Shown piece by piece: positions 25,211 through 34,154 of a stretch of 64,000 nucleotides of DNA (the first letter of the stretch is position 1; every line of letters starts with the position of its first letter). The notes beneath the pieces were generated by a model. The model did not search any database. It saw only the letters and a list, made by a program, of their open reading frames with translations, and had not been told where the DNA came from. The stretch is taken from contig CALJKJ010000004.1 in NCBI GenBank assembly GCA_937973685.1, forward strand, positions 37,481 through 101,480, in the 5' to 3' direction. The stretch is from an uncultured Flavobacteriales bacterium (GTDB lineage Bacteria; Bacteroidota; Bacteroidia; Flavobacteriales_D; Crocinitomicaceae). A program made the position numbers and the translations under genes.

Positions 25211-25678
25211 CGCATCGTTTGTGGCTTCAAAAATCGAATCAATTCCTAAATTACTTCCTGTAGCAGCTTGAACAGCTAATACATCACAGCGTTCGTTTTC
25301 TGGATGACCATTATGACCTTTTACCCATGAAAATGAAATGTTGAAATTGGCAGCGATGGCATGATATTCCAACCAAAGGTCCTTGTTCTTTTTTCCTTTG
25401 AAACCTGTTTTGATCCAATTTTTCAACCAACCTTTTTCGATCGCATCAATAACATATTTTGAGTCTGAAAAAACGCGAATAGGGTGCTGGGTAGTTTTAA
25501 TTGCACGTAAACCTTCGATGACAGCTAGGAGTTCCATCCGATTATTTGTTGTCAAACGAAAACCTTTTGCTAATTCTTTCACGGCACCATTAAATTTTAA
25601 TACGACACCGTATCCTCCGGGACCAGGATTTCCGCGGGAACTACCGTCGGTATAAAGTTCGATGCTGTTTATGGACAT
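25187..25678 (-). CDS. rnhA: Ribonuclease HI
   Basis: Endonuclease that removes the RNA strand of RNA-DNA hybrids, 163 residues. The four catalytic acids are visible: Asp11 in LYTDGSSRGNPG, Glu49 in NNRMELLAV, Asp72 in VFSDSKYVIDAI, and Asp132 in NERCDVLA, with the conserved His in VKGHNGHPEN. The basic protrusion (WIKTGFKGKKNKDLW) is kept, so it is the E. coli-like form. It is a single gene, convergent with and overlapping the amidotransferase-like gene by 24 bases. Confidence 0.96.
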   Translation of the reverse strand: MSINSIELYTDGSSRGNPGPGGYGVVLKFNGAVKELAKGFRLTTNNRMELLAVIEGLRAIKTTQHPIRVFSDSKYVIDAIEKGWLKNWIKTGFKGKKNKDLWLEYHAIAANFNISFSWVKGHNGHPENERCDVLAVQAATGSNLGIDSIFEATNDALDNTIRF

Positions 25679-25706
25679 GATTCAAAATTAACTAAAATGT
25701 GCGAGA

Positions 25707-28700
25707 TTACTTGTTGTTAACTACCTGTATGAAACCGTCCTTTTTTAATTTGGTTCCGTTGAAAAGCGTTCCTTCAAAAACGTAAAAGTAAACACCATCT
25801 ACAACTGGTTCACCCTTATTTGTTTTTCCATCCCAGAAAATTGTTCCTGTTTCAGAAGCTTTTTGACTGATTGTGTTTCCCCAACGATTTACAATCACGA
25901 TATCAAAGGATTTGAAAATGTCGTATTGATAAGAAAAAACATCATTGATTCCATCATTATCTGTCGTAATGACATTGGGCAATTGAAAGTCACCATTAAC
26001 TGAAATACTTAATTCGTAACTATCTGTACAACCCAAACTATCAGTGATTATCAATGTGATTATTGCTTCACCGCCATTGAAAAAAGCAGTTGCATATGGA
26101 GTATTAGTGAAGAAAATACTACTACTGTTTTCCATTTCCCATGTCCAAGAAACAATAGGGTTTTGTGCAGTTGACTGATCGTTGAATGTGACCAATTCGC
26201 CCATTTCTACTGATAAATCGGAGGCGCTGAACAAGGCATTAACGCCATTTGGTGCGATAGTTAATGGATTCAACGAATAATCAATTTGACATTGGTTTTG
26301 ATCCCAAATTGAAACAAGTGGTTGGTACGTGTCAACGGCAATGTACGTATGAGAAAACAATAGACTATCATTAACTGTTGTGCCATCACCTAAATGCCAT
26401 AGGACAGATGTTATACCAGTGTTTGCGCCTAAATCAAAAAGAACTTCTTGCCCACAAATGGAATCTGTAATTGTCCACGAAGGATTTGCAGTTGGACCAA
26501 AAACCGTTAAAAAATCAGATAAAACACTATCAGTTTGACAACCAAATTCATCCGTTATGCTTAACGCAACATCATAAGTCCCCGGAAAAACATAGGTGTT
26601 ACTTGGGTTTTCTAAGGTTGACGATTTACCATCACCAAACGACCATTGATACGATGAAATTGCTCCATATGAATTCGAGTTGTTTGAAAAAGTTGCAAAT
26701 ACGGGAGGACATAAGTAATCACCGTTTGCATTTGTTGCGGCACCACTTAATTGGAAGTCTAAATCAATGTAAGGCAGCGAAACAATTACTTGTTGTGAGA
26801 GAGAATCTTTACAACCGTTTCCATCAATAGCAATCAAGAGTACTGTATGATGTTGAAAAGTTTGACCACTTGTTGGAACATCGTGAAAGATTGGCGAATA
26901 ATTGATACCAGTTGCTTGTTGACTTCCATCAATTATCCATTGATAACTCATCGGATTAAATCCAATCGAACCATTTAACACAGGAACGGCCTCGTGGTTA
27001 CAGACGACACTGTCGGCAATGAAATTTGCTATTGGATCAGTCGCATTGATTGAACTAATCGCTGGATTTGACACACAACCAAATTCATCGGTAACAATTA
27101 ATGATATTGGGAAACTTCCAGCAAATTGGAAAGTGTGATTGAAAGAAGTATTGACGGAATAGCTGGTGTCACTTTCATTGGTGTCCGAAAAATTAATGAT
27201 GAACGAATACAAAGGCGCACCGTTGTTTATAACTGATGAACCGTTGGTGAATTGAACAGCAAGAGGAACACAACCAGCATTATCAGTTGGAATTAAATTG
27301 GCAACTGGATTTGCTAAAGCAGTAAATGGTGAAAAAGTCACATCATCAGCACAACCCACCACGTTTGTTGCGGTTAATTTAATGGTATAAGTTCCAGAAG
27401 TTGCATAAAAATAACTTGGATTTGCTCCAGCTATTGTGTTTCCATCGCCCATGTCCCAAACAAAAGAACTGAAAGGGTCGGTTGAGTTACTGTTTTGCGC
27501 AACAGCAAACAAGGTTCCAACGCAGACGCTGTCTGTAAGTAAAGGCGCTATGCTTGCTGATATAGATGAAATCACAATCGTTTTATTCGTGCTATCCGAA
27601 CAACCTGTTGTATAATTGTAAATAATTTGTGTAATGGTATAGCTGCCGTAAGTAGAGTAACTATGGCTTGTTGATCCTAAATTCAGATCATCAAAATCGG
27701 GATCGTCAAAATTGGTAGTTGTTCCATCTCCCCATTTCCAAATCATACTACAATCATCAGATAATTTTCCGATTTTCGAATCGTCATCAAACTGCACAAC
27801 AATTGGGAACGACGTTGGATTACAAAAAAGCGAGTCATTGGGACTAAAAAAAGAAATGGGTGCTTTTATGTAAACAGCATTTGTTTGTGTCAAGGTATCT
27901 AAGCAACCTCTAAATGCAACAACTAAGCTGACATCGAAATAACCAGTATCACTTAAGTATTTATAGGTTGGGTTTGCTAAAGTTGAGGTTCCACCATCAC
28001 CAAAATTCCATGAGTAGGTAATTTCGTTTGGAAAGTGTGGAGCAGAGATAACCGATAAATTAGTGAAGTTGACGTCAGATTTCGCACATGTAGCTGCAGG
28101 ACTAATATTGAAATTTACCAAGTCAATACTCCCAACTTCAATCATGTTGGAAAAGAGAAGGGTGTCAACACAACCACTTTGAGTTGTAATGATCAGTCGT
28201 ACAGAATAAACACCAACTCCAAAAGAATGAAGCGGCGGATTTTGACCGTTAAAAGTAGTTCCATCACCAAAATCCCACGCCCAAGAAACAATTGGGTTCA
28301 CAGATGTAGATTGATCTGTAAATTGAACAGAGAGTGGGGAACAACCGTTTACGACATTGCTGGTGAAATTTGCAACAGGTGATGTTAACGTAACTGCAGG
28401 AAGTCCAATGGAATCAGAGCAACCGTTTTGACCCGTCATGTACAAAGTAGTAGTGTAAGTTCCATTACCAAAATAGGTGTGTGTGGGTGGGGTTTGACCG
28501 TTAAAAAAAGTATTATCCCCGAAATCCCAAGAAAAAGTTCCACTCCCAACACTAGTGTTATTAAACGTTACTTGCAGTGGTGCGCAACCAGTTACAGGAC
28601 TTGCAGTGAACGATGGAGTTGGTGTCGGTAGCACTATGATTTGTTGTGATGTTGTCGCTGTGCAACCTGAAGTTGTGTTGATAGCTGTCAATACAATACT

Positions 28701-29429
28701 ATAAGAACCAGCATTTGGATAGGTTATCGATGGATTAGCTGTGTTTGTGTTGAGAGCATTTCCTCCAGTGAAAAGCCAACTCCAATTGGTCACACCAGTT
28801 GTTGAGTTGTCACTCACATTTACCACTTCGTTTTGACAAACACTTAATGGCGCATTGATAACAGCTTGGAAGTTTGAAATTGAAATTGGTTTTACAATTG
28901 TATCAACACAACCATAGGGTGTAAGTGCAATTAATTGAACGGAGTATACGCCAGCTGATGTGTAATTAATTGTTGTAGGTACTTGTAGGTTACTCGTTTG
29001 TGTATTTCCAAAATCCCACGAATAACTAGTTGCATTTAGGCTCGTATTGGTGAAATTGATACCAACAGGAAGTGCACATCCATTTGCTGAAGTTGTAAAA
29101 TTGGCAATTGGCAATGCATGAATGGTGATGTAGTTTACTTTTACTTCTGCGTCGGCCTGACCATTAGCTGCTTGCACTACTAAAGTTATAGTGTATGTTC
29201 CTGGCGCACTATAAACGTGAGAAGCGTTAGTCGTTGTTGCAGCATTTCCATCGCCAAAATCCCACGCACAACTTGTGATAGCAGCGGAACCATTTGTTGA
29301 CTGATTATTCAATTGAATGGCAGCTCCTAAACAAACAGCGTTTTGATTGACAGTGAATTGTGCATTTGGAGGCGTTTGTCCGAATACGCTACAGCTGAGT
29401 AAAAGAAGAAAAGCAAAAACAATTTTCAT
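25707..29429 (-). CDS. PKD-repeat surface protein with type B T9SS sorting domain
   Basis: Secreted protein of 1,240 residues. After a signal peptide (FAFLLLLSCSVFGQ) come about 12 PKD-like domains in tandem, each with a W-x-F-G-D-G type motif; examples are CAWDFGDGNA, FSWDFGDNTF, WAWDFGDGTT, YSWNFGDGGT, FVWDMGDGNT and YQWSFGDGKS. Regular single cysteines (GCxxP-type starts) mark domain borders. The last 90 residues are a gliding-motility/CHU_C type B sorting domain (LPNVITTDNDGINDVF, VNRWGNTI, WDGKTNKGEPVVDGVYFY, FIQVVNN), so it leaves through the type IX secretion system and stays at the surface or is released. It is likely an adhesin. No PorP/SprF partner gene is adjacent, although one often is. 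Confidence 0.93.
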   Translation of the reverse strand: MKIVFAFLLLLSCSVFGQTPPNAQFTVNQNAVCLGAAIQLNNQSTNGSAAITSCAWDFGDGNAATTTNASHVYSAPGTYTITLVVQAANGQADAEVKVNYITIHALPIANFTTSANGCALPVGINFTNTSLNATSYSWDFGNTQTSNLQVPTTINYTSAGVYSVQLIALTPYGCVDTIVKPISISNFQAVINAPLSVCQNEVVNVSDNSTTGVTNWSWLFTGGNALNTNTANPSITYPNAGSYSIVLTAINTTSGCTATTSQQIIVLPTPTPSFTASPVTGCAPLQVTFNNTSVGSGTFSWDFGDNTFFNGQTPPTHTYFGNGTYTTTLYMTGQNGCSDSIGLPAVTLTSPVANFTSNVVNGCSPLSVQFTDQSTSVNPIVSWAWDFGDGTTFNGQNPPLHSFGVGVYSVRLIITTQSGCVDTLLFSNMIEVGSIDLVNFNISPAATCAKSDVNFTNLSVISAPHFPNEITYSWNFGDGGTSTLANPTYKYLSDTGYFDVSLVVAFRGCLDTLTQTNAVYIKAPISFFSPNDSLFCNPTSFPIVVQFDDDSKIGKLSDDCSMIWKWGDGTTTNFDDPDFDDLNLGSTSHSYSTYGSYTITQIIYNYTTGCSDSTNKTIVISSISASIAPLLTDSVCVGTLFAVAQNSNSTDPFSSFVWDMGDGNTIAGANPSYFYATSGTYTIKLTATNVVGCADDVTFSPFTALANPVANLIPTDNAGCVPLAVQFTNGSSVINNGAPLYSFIINFSDTNESDTSYSVNTSFNHTFQFAGSFPISLIVTDEFGCVSNPAISSINATDPIANFIADSVVCNHEAVPVLNGSIGFNPMSYQWIIDGSQQATGINYSPIFHDVPTSGQTFQHHTVLLIAIDGNGCKDSLSQQVIVSLPYIDLDFQLSGAATNANGDYLCPPVFATFSNNSNSYGAISSYQWSFGDGKSSTLENPSNTYVFPGTYDVALSITDEFGCQTDSVLSDFLTVFGPTANPSWTITDSICGQEVLFDLGANTGITSVLWHLGDGTTVNDSLLFSHTYIAVDTYQPLVSIWDQNQCQIDYSLNPLTIAPNGVNALFSASDLSVEMGELVTFNDQSTAQNPIVSWTWEMENSSSIFFTNTPYATAFFNGGEAIITLIITDSLGCTDSYELSISVNGDFQLPNVITTDNDGINDVFSYQYDIFKSFDIVIVNRWGNTISQKASETGTIFWDGKTNKGEPVVDGVYFYVFEGTLFNGTKLKKDGFIQVVNNK

Positions 29430-29559
29430 GTACTAGTCACCTCAATTTTATTTGAGAGGTTAAATTACAAAATCTAAACTTAAAGTTAATTTAGTTTATT
29501 GGTTGTTTTCAATTTTATTTTTAAATTTAGCTAGAACGAACTCGCCTGTAGTAATAAAA

Positions 29560-29591
29560 TTTGCTAAAATGTAACTTATAAGTTACCTTTG
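29560..29591 (+). promoter_or_regulatory. higBA promoter with palindromic operator
   Basis: TTTG (29560-29563), 20 bases, TACCTTTG (29584-29591): a good -33/-7 pair. A perfect 16-base palindrome, GTAACTTATAAGTTAC (29571-29586), fills the spacer and overlaps the -7 box. The toxin ATG starts only 2 bases after the box. The palindrome is a strong candidate for binding by the Xre-type antitoxin. Confidence 0.75.
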
Positions 29592-29593
29592 CT

Positions 29594-29929
29594 ATGGAAA
29601 ATAAAAAAGTACGTTCTGTTGTTCAATATGAAAATCACTTTAGTGAATTTTTAAAAAAACAACCTGTTAAAGTTCAAAATAAAATATTTAAAGTTATTGA
29701 GGCGATTGAAACTCTTGAACGGGTTCCCTCGAACTATTTAAAATTTATTTCAGGAACTAATGGATTATATGAAGCAAGAATTCAATTAGCTTCAAATATT
29801 TGGCGTGTTTTTTGTTTTTTTGATAACGATAAGCTAGTTATCTTATTAAATGGGTTTGCAAAAAAAGATCAAAAAACACCCAAAAATGAACGAATTAAAG
29901 CTGAAAAGTTAATGCAACAGTATTTTTAA
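29594..29929 (+). CDS. higB: HigB/Gp49-family toxin
   Basis: RelE-superfamily ribosome-dependent mRNA nuclease of the phage Gp49/HigB type, 111 residues. Recognisable parts are FSEFLKKQPVKVQNKIFKVI, LKFISGTNGLYEARIQLASN, and IWRVFCFFDNDKLVILLNGFAKKDQKTP, given here shortened as IWRVFCFFDND and LLNGFAKKDQKTP, ending with a basic helix. The toxin precedes the antitoxin, the order typical for higBA. Its ATG lies 2 bases after the -7 box, so the mRNA should be leaderless and toxin translation may therefore be weak. The pair stands between a T9SS protein and metH. Confidence 0.9.
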   Translation: MENKKVRSVVQYENHFSEFLKKQPVKVQNKIFKVIEAIETLERVPSNYLKFISGTNGLYEARIQLASNIWRVFCFFDNDKLVILLNGFAKKDQKTPKNERIKAEKLMQQYF

Positions 29930-29940
29930 AATCAAAACAA

Positions 29941-30231
29941 ATGAAAACTACAAGTTGGAATGAAATTAAAGACGATGTTTTTGGTAGTAAAGGGACACAA
30001 CGTCGAGATACATTAGACCGTGAATTTGAGTCTTTTAAAATTGGTTTATTATTGAAAAAAGCGCGCGAAGAAAAATCACTAACGCAAGATCAACTAGCTG
30101 ATTTAGTAGATAAAAAGCGCACTTATATTTCTCGCATTGAAAATGACGGGAGTAATATCACACTGAAAACCCTTTTTGATATAGTTGAAAAAGGGCTGGG
30201 TGGAAAAGTGACGATTTCTATTGATTTTTAA
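29941..30231 (+). CDS. higA: HigA-type antitoxin (Xre family HTH)
   Basis: Antitoxin and autorepressor, 96 residues. Residues about 30-85 form a Cro/CI helix-turn-helix (IGLLLKKAREEKSLTQDQLADLVDKKRTYISRIEN, recognised by LTQDQLADLVDKKRTYISRI). The N-terminal 30 residues (SWNEIKDDVFGSKGTQRRD) probably contact the toxin. It begins 11 bases after higB. The perfect palindrome over the promoter at 29571-29586 is its likely target site (inference). Confidence 0.92.
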   Translation: MKTTSWNEIKDDVFGSKGTQRRDTLDREFESFKIGLLLKKAREEKSLTQDQLADLVDKKRTYISRIENDGSNITLKTLFDIVEKGLGGKVTISIDF

Positions 30232-30247
30232 TCATCACTTTTCTATT

Positions 30248-32914
30248 TCACTCATTCAAATTACTTCCTAACCAACGTTGCATCTCACTTGTAGGCACGT
30301 TTTTACGTTTAGCAATAGCTTCTACTTGTTCAAATGTAATTTTACCCAATCCAAAATATTTCGCATCAGGGTGTGCAAAATACCAACCTGAAACTGCAGC
30401 TGCTGGCCACATGGCTAGTGTTTCTGTCAAACTAACTCCTGTTAATTCCGTTGCATTTAATAAGTTGAACAAACCTGGTTTTTCTGTGTGATCGGGGCAA
30501 GCAGGGTAGCCTGGAGCCGGACGAATACCAATGTATTTCTCTGCGATTAAATCGTTGTTTTCTAGCTGTTCCTCACGCGCATACCCCCACGTTTCTTTCC
30601 GCACTTTTGCATGTAAAAATTCAGCAAATGCTTCAGCAAATCTATCCGCTAAAGCTTTTAACATGATGGCATTGTAATCATCGTGTTCGGCTTCAAAACG
30701 TGCAACATGCGCATCGATACCGTGACCAGTTGTAACGACAAAACCACCGATATAATCGATTTTACCACTTGTTTTCGGAGCTATATAATCAGACAATGCA
30801 ATGTTCGGTTGACCAGCTGTTTTCTTTGTTTGTTGGCGTAAAGTATGTTGAATGTTCAGCACCGTTGAACGTGATTCATCAGCATAGATTTCGATGTCAT
30901 CGCCAACACTGTTTGCAGGGAAGATACCAAATGCAGCTTTTGCTGTTAACCATTTTTCAGCGACGATTTGTTGCAACATATGTTGTGCATCTTGAAACAG
31001 TTTTTGTGCTTCGGCGCCAACTATTTCATCTGTTAAAATAGCTGGATATTTTCCATGTAAATCCCAAGTTTGAAAAAACGGCGTCCAATCAATGTAGGGA
31101 ACTAATTCAGATAAATCTTGGTTTTCAATGTGTTGAATACCTAGGTGATGCGGTTTTTTTATTGTTGTTTCGTCAAACGTTAATTGCCAACGATTATTTT
31201 GAGCAGCTTCTAATCCAATAAGCTCTTTTGCGCTACGGTGTTTTTCGTGGTGTTCACGAATGCGTTGGTATTCCGTTTTCAATTCGGAAACAAAGTCCGT
31301 TTTTTTCTGTCCTAACAATTGTTCGACAACTGTAACAGAGCGAGAAGCGTCCAATACATAAACGGTTTGTCCTTTGGTATAATGTTGTTCAATTTTTACT
31401 GCAGTATGAACTTTCGATGTCGTAGCACCGCCGATAAGCAAAGGAATATTAAGATTTGCGCGTTCCATTTCTTGAGCAACGTAAACCATTTCATCCAATG
31501 AAGGCGTAATCAAACCACTTAACCCAATTGCATCTGCCTTGTGTTCGATCGCTGCTTTGATTATTTTATCGGCCGAAACCATGACTCCTAAATCGATCAC
31601 TTCGTAATTATTACAAGCAAGGACTACGCCAACAATGTTTTTTCCGATATCGTGGACGTCGCCTTTTACAGTTGCCATGATTATTTTTCCGGCTGCTTGA
31701 GCAACGCCGTCTTTTTCTTCCTCGATATATGGCAACAAATAAGCGACTGCTTTTTTCATCACACGTGCTGATTTCACTACTTGTGGCAAGAACATTTTAC
31801 CGCTTCCAAACAAGTCACCAACAACATTCATTCCATCCATCAATGGTCCTTCGATCACTTGAATAGGACGTTCCATACTCAAACGACATTCGTTGGTGTC
31901 ATCCTCAATGAAGTCAACTATTCCTTTTACCAAAGCATGTTCCAAGCGTTTTGCAACAGGTACATCCCGCCAAGCAAGATCAACCGTTTTCTTTTTATCT
32001 TCTCCAACAAACGATTCAGCAAAGTCAAGTAAGCGCTCTGTTGCATCGTTTCTTCTGTTTAACAAAACATCTTCAACGCGCAGTAATAATTCGTTGTCAA
32101 TTTCATCGTAAACTTCCAACATCGACGGATTAACGATTCCCATGTCCATTCCGTGTTGAATAGCATGATACAAAAAGGCAGCGTGCATCGCTTCGCGCAC
32201 TGCATTGTTACCTCTGAATGAAAACGACACATTCGACACACCACCTGAAACATGAGCTCCAGGTAAGTTTTCACGAATCCATTTTGTCGCTCTGAAGAAA
32301 TCCAATGCATTATTGTTGTGTTCCTCCATTCCTGTTGCAACAGGAAAAATATTGGGGTCAAAAATGATATCTTCAGCTGGGAAGTTTAATTTTTCAACGA
32401 GTATGTCATACGAACGTTTGCATATTTCAATGCGTCGTTCGTAACTATCAGCTTGCCCATTTTCATCAAACGCCATAACAACAGTTGCAGCTCCAAATCG
32501 TTTGATGAGTTTGGCTTGTTGGATGAAGTTTTCCTCACCTTCTTTTAATGAAATTGAATTGACAATCCCTTTTCCTTGGATACATTTTAAACCAGCAACA
32601 ATGATTTCCCATTTGGAACTGTCAATCATAATTGGAACACGTGCGATATCGGGTTCAGAAGCAATGAGGTTTAAAAACTTCACCATGGCTTCTTTTCCAT
32701 CAATCATACCTTCATCCATGTTGATGTCAATGATTTGTGCGCCACCTTCTACTTGTTCTTTTGCAACAGAAAGAGCAGCTTCGAAATCATTTTCTTTGAT
32801 CATGCGAAGGAATGCGCGCGAACCGGTTACGTTTGTTCGTTCACCAATATTTGTAAAATTACTTTCTGGTGTTATGGTTATGGCTTCGAGCCCAGATAAT
32901 CGTAAAAAACTCAT
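30248..32914 (-). CDS. metH: Methionine synthase, folate/cobalamin/activation part of a split MetH
   Basis: Carries the methyltetrahydrofolate-binding, cobalamin-binding and reactivation domains of B12-dependent methionine synthase; 888 residues from ATG 32914 (MSFLRLSG). Domains in order: pterin-binding (NIGERTNVTGSRAF at the start), cap, B12-binding with the cobalt-ligand motif DVHDIGKNIV near residue 418, plus GLSGLITPS and GGATTS, and the C-terminal AdoMet-binding activation domain (GYPACPDHTEK). The start overlaps the stop of the homocysteine-methyltransferase gene (ATGA at 32911-32914), so the two halves are coupled. The 918-residue frame extending to 33004 is rejected because it runs into the upstream gene. 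Confidence 0.95.
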   Translation of the reverse strand: MSFLRLSGLEAITITPESNFTNIGERTNVTGSRAFLRMIKENDFEAALSVAKEQVEGGAQIIDINMDEGMIDGKEAMVKFLNLIASEPDIARVPIMIDSSKWEIIVAGLKCIQGKGIVNSISLKEGEENFIQQAKLIKRFGAATVVMAFDENGQADSYERRIEICKRSYDILVEKLNFPAEDIIFDPNIFPVATGMEEHNNNALDFFRATKWIRENLPGAHVSGGVSNVSFSFRGNNAVREAMHAAFLYHAIQHGMDMGIVNPSMLEVYDEIDNELLLRVEDVLLNRRNDATERLLDFAESFVGEDKKKTVDLAWRDVPVAKRLEHALVKGIVDFIEDDTNECRLSMERPIQVIEGPLMDGMNVVGDLFGSGKMFLPQVVKSARVMKKAVAYLLPYIEEEKDGVAQAAGKIIMATVKGDVHDIGKNIVGVVLACNNYEVIDLGVMVSADKIIKAAIEHKADAIGLSGLITPSLDEMVYVAQEMERANLNIPLLIGGATTSKVHTAVKIEQHYTKGQTVYVLDASRSVTVVEQLLGQKKTDFVSELKTEYQRIREHHEKHRSAKELIGLEAAQNNRWQLTFDETTIKKPHHLGIQHIENQDLSELVPYIDWTPFFQTWDLHGKYPAILTDEIVGAEAQKLFQDAQHMLQQIVAEKWLTAKAAFGIFPANSVGDDIEIYADESRSTVLNIQHTLRQQTKKTAGQPNIALSDYIAPKTSGKIDYIGGFVVTTGHGIDAHVARFEAEHDDYNAIMLKALADRFAEAFAEFLHAKVRKETWGYAREEQLENNDLIAEKYIGIRPAPGYPACPDHTEKPGLFNLLNATELTGVSLTETLAMWPAAAVSGWYFAHPDAKYFGLGKITFEQVEAIAKRKNVPTSEMQRWLGSNLNE

Positions 32915-33918
32915 TTCAATAAATTTGCTGGTAAAGGTCTTGGTTGGTAATTTTTTGCAATCTCTGCCATACGTCGGATGTGATCGGGTGTAGTACCACA
33001 ACAACCTCCAATGATATTGATGATTCCTTCTTTCAGGTATTCTTCAATTTGTTCGCCCATCATTGCTGCAGTTTCATCGTATTGTCCAAATTCATTTGGT
33101 AGTCCTGCATTTGGGTGAGCGCTTACTGCAAAGGGAGCTTGTTTGCTTAATATTTGCAGGTATGGACGCATCATGTTTGCGCCAAGTGCACAATTTAATC
33201 CGATGCTTAACAACGGCATGTGCTGAACAGACACCAAAAATGCATCAGTAGTTTGACCGGTTAACGTACGACCACTTTGATCTGTTATTGTTCCAGAAAC
33301 CATGATTGGCAAACGGACATTTCTTTTTTCAAATACTTCGTCAATTGCAAACAAAGCAGCCTTTGCGTTTAAAGTATCGAACACCGTTTCAACCAATAAT
33401 ATATCACAGCCTCCATCAAGCAATGCTTCTGTTTGAGCGGTGTATGCATTGACCAATTCATCAAAAGTAATTCCTCTGAAACCTGGGTCATTTACATCGG
33501 GTGAGATGGAAGCTGTTCGGTTCGTCGGTCCGATAGAACCTGCAACGAAGCGTGGTTTATTTGGCGTTAATTTCGTGAATTCATCAGCAACTTCTCGAGC
33601 TATTTTAGCACCATGAAAATTGATATCGTATACAGCATTTTCCAATCCATAATCAGCTTGTGCAATCCAAGTTCCCGAAAACGTATTTGTTTCAATGATA
33701 TCTGCACCGGCTTCTAAATATTCGCGGTGGATTTGCTGGATAATTTCTGGGCGAGTCAGGGACAATAAATCGTTGTTTCCTTTTAACGAAGAAGGGTGGT
33801 TTTCGAACCAGCCTTTTCGAAAGTCAGCCTCTTCCAATTTATAGCGTTGAATCATTGTTCCCATTGCGCCATCAAGCACGAGGATACGGTTTTTTAAACT
33901 GTCAATAATTGATGTCAT
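32911..33918 (-). CDS. metH: Homocysteine S-methyltransferase half of split methionine synthase
   Basis: 335-residue protein equal to the N-terminal module of MetH, which binds homocysteine by zinc and takes the methyl group from methylcobalamin held by the downstream protein. It begins LDGAMGTMIQRYKLEEADF and carries the zinc ligands in GLNCALGAN and GGCCGTTPDH (Cys about 306-307). It is the first gene of the pair and is controlled by a SAM-I riboswitch (33976-34080), as expected for a methionine-synthesis gene. Splitting MetH into two genes is known in Bacteroidota, so this is not a broken gene. Confidence 0.95.
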   Translation of the reverse strand: MTSIIDSLKNRILVLDGAMGTMIQRYKLEEADFRKGWFENHPSSLKGNNDLLSLTRPEIIQQIHREYLEAGADIIETNTFSGTWIAQADYGLENAVYDINFHGAKIAREVADEFTKLTPNKPRFVAGSIGPTNRTASISPDVNDPGFRGITFDELVNAYTAQTEALLDGGCDILLVETVFDTLNAKAALFAIDEVFEKRNVRLPIMVSGTITDQSGRTLTGQTTDAFLVSVQHMPLLSIGLNCALGANMMRPYLQILSKQAPFAVSAHPNAGLPNEFGQYDETAAMMGEQIEEYLKEGIINIIGGCCGTTPDHIRRMAEIAKNYQPRPLPANLLK

Positions 33919-33946
33919 AGTTCTATTTTATTTTTTTGCGAACTAT
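33917..33946 (-). promoter_or_regulatory. Hairpin covering the metH start codon
   Basis: On the mRNA, ATAGTTC (33946-33940) can pair with GAACTAT (33923-33917), a 7-bp stem with a 16-base A-rich loop; the 3' arm contains the first two bases of the AUG. No poly-U terminator is present between the riboswitch and the start, so control by hiding the start codon is plausible. That mechanism is inference. Confidence 0.45.
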
Positions 33947-33975
33947 GAAGAGAGGGAAGTGTATTTTACACAGAT

Positions 33976-34080
33976 TAACTTATCTTTTCAGTTGTGACTG
34001 ATTGGATTTGGCACCTTTTCCATTACGGCAGGTTGCCAAGGTTTCAAAGGGCCTATCCCTCCACCTTTCTTCATAAGTTT
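33976..34080 (-). promoter_or_regulatory. SAM-I (S-box) riboswitch
   Basis: The minus strand holds the S-box core in order: P1 strand AAACTTAT, then AAAGGTGGAGGGATAGGCCC, TTTGAAACC, TTGGCAACC, AAAGGTGCCAAATCC, an internal hairpin (CAGTCACAACTG), and the closing P1 strand ATAAGTTA. All the conserved segments of the SAM-binding junction are present. It lies 57 bases upstream of the split metH operon. High SAM should lower expression. It does not belong to the DUF5686 gene, whose stop is upstream at 34155. Confidence 0.96.
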
Positions 34081-34154
34081 ATGCAAAGAACATTGCTTGT
34101 TGTCAAGCGGACACAAAGTTAACTGATTTTTTTCAATTCGTTCTAAGAAAGGAA

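Noticed and set aside
32911..32914. metH broken by a mutation
   Set aside because: The two parts meet at a neat ATGA overlap at a domain border, and split MetH is known in this phylum.
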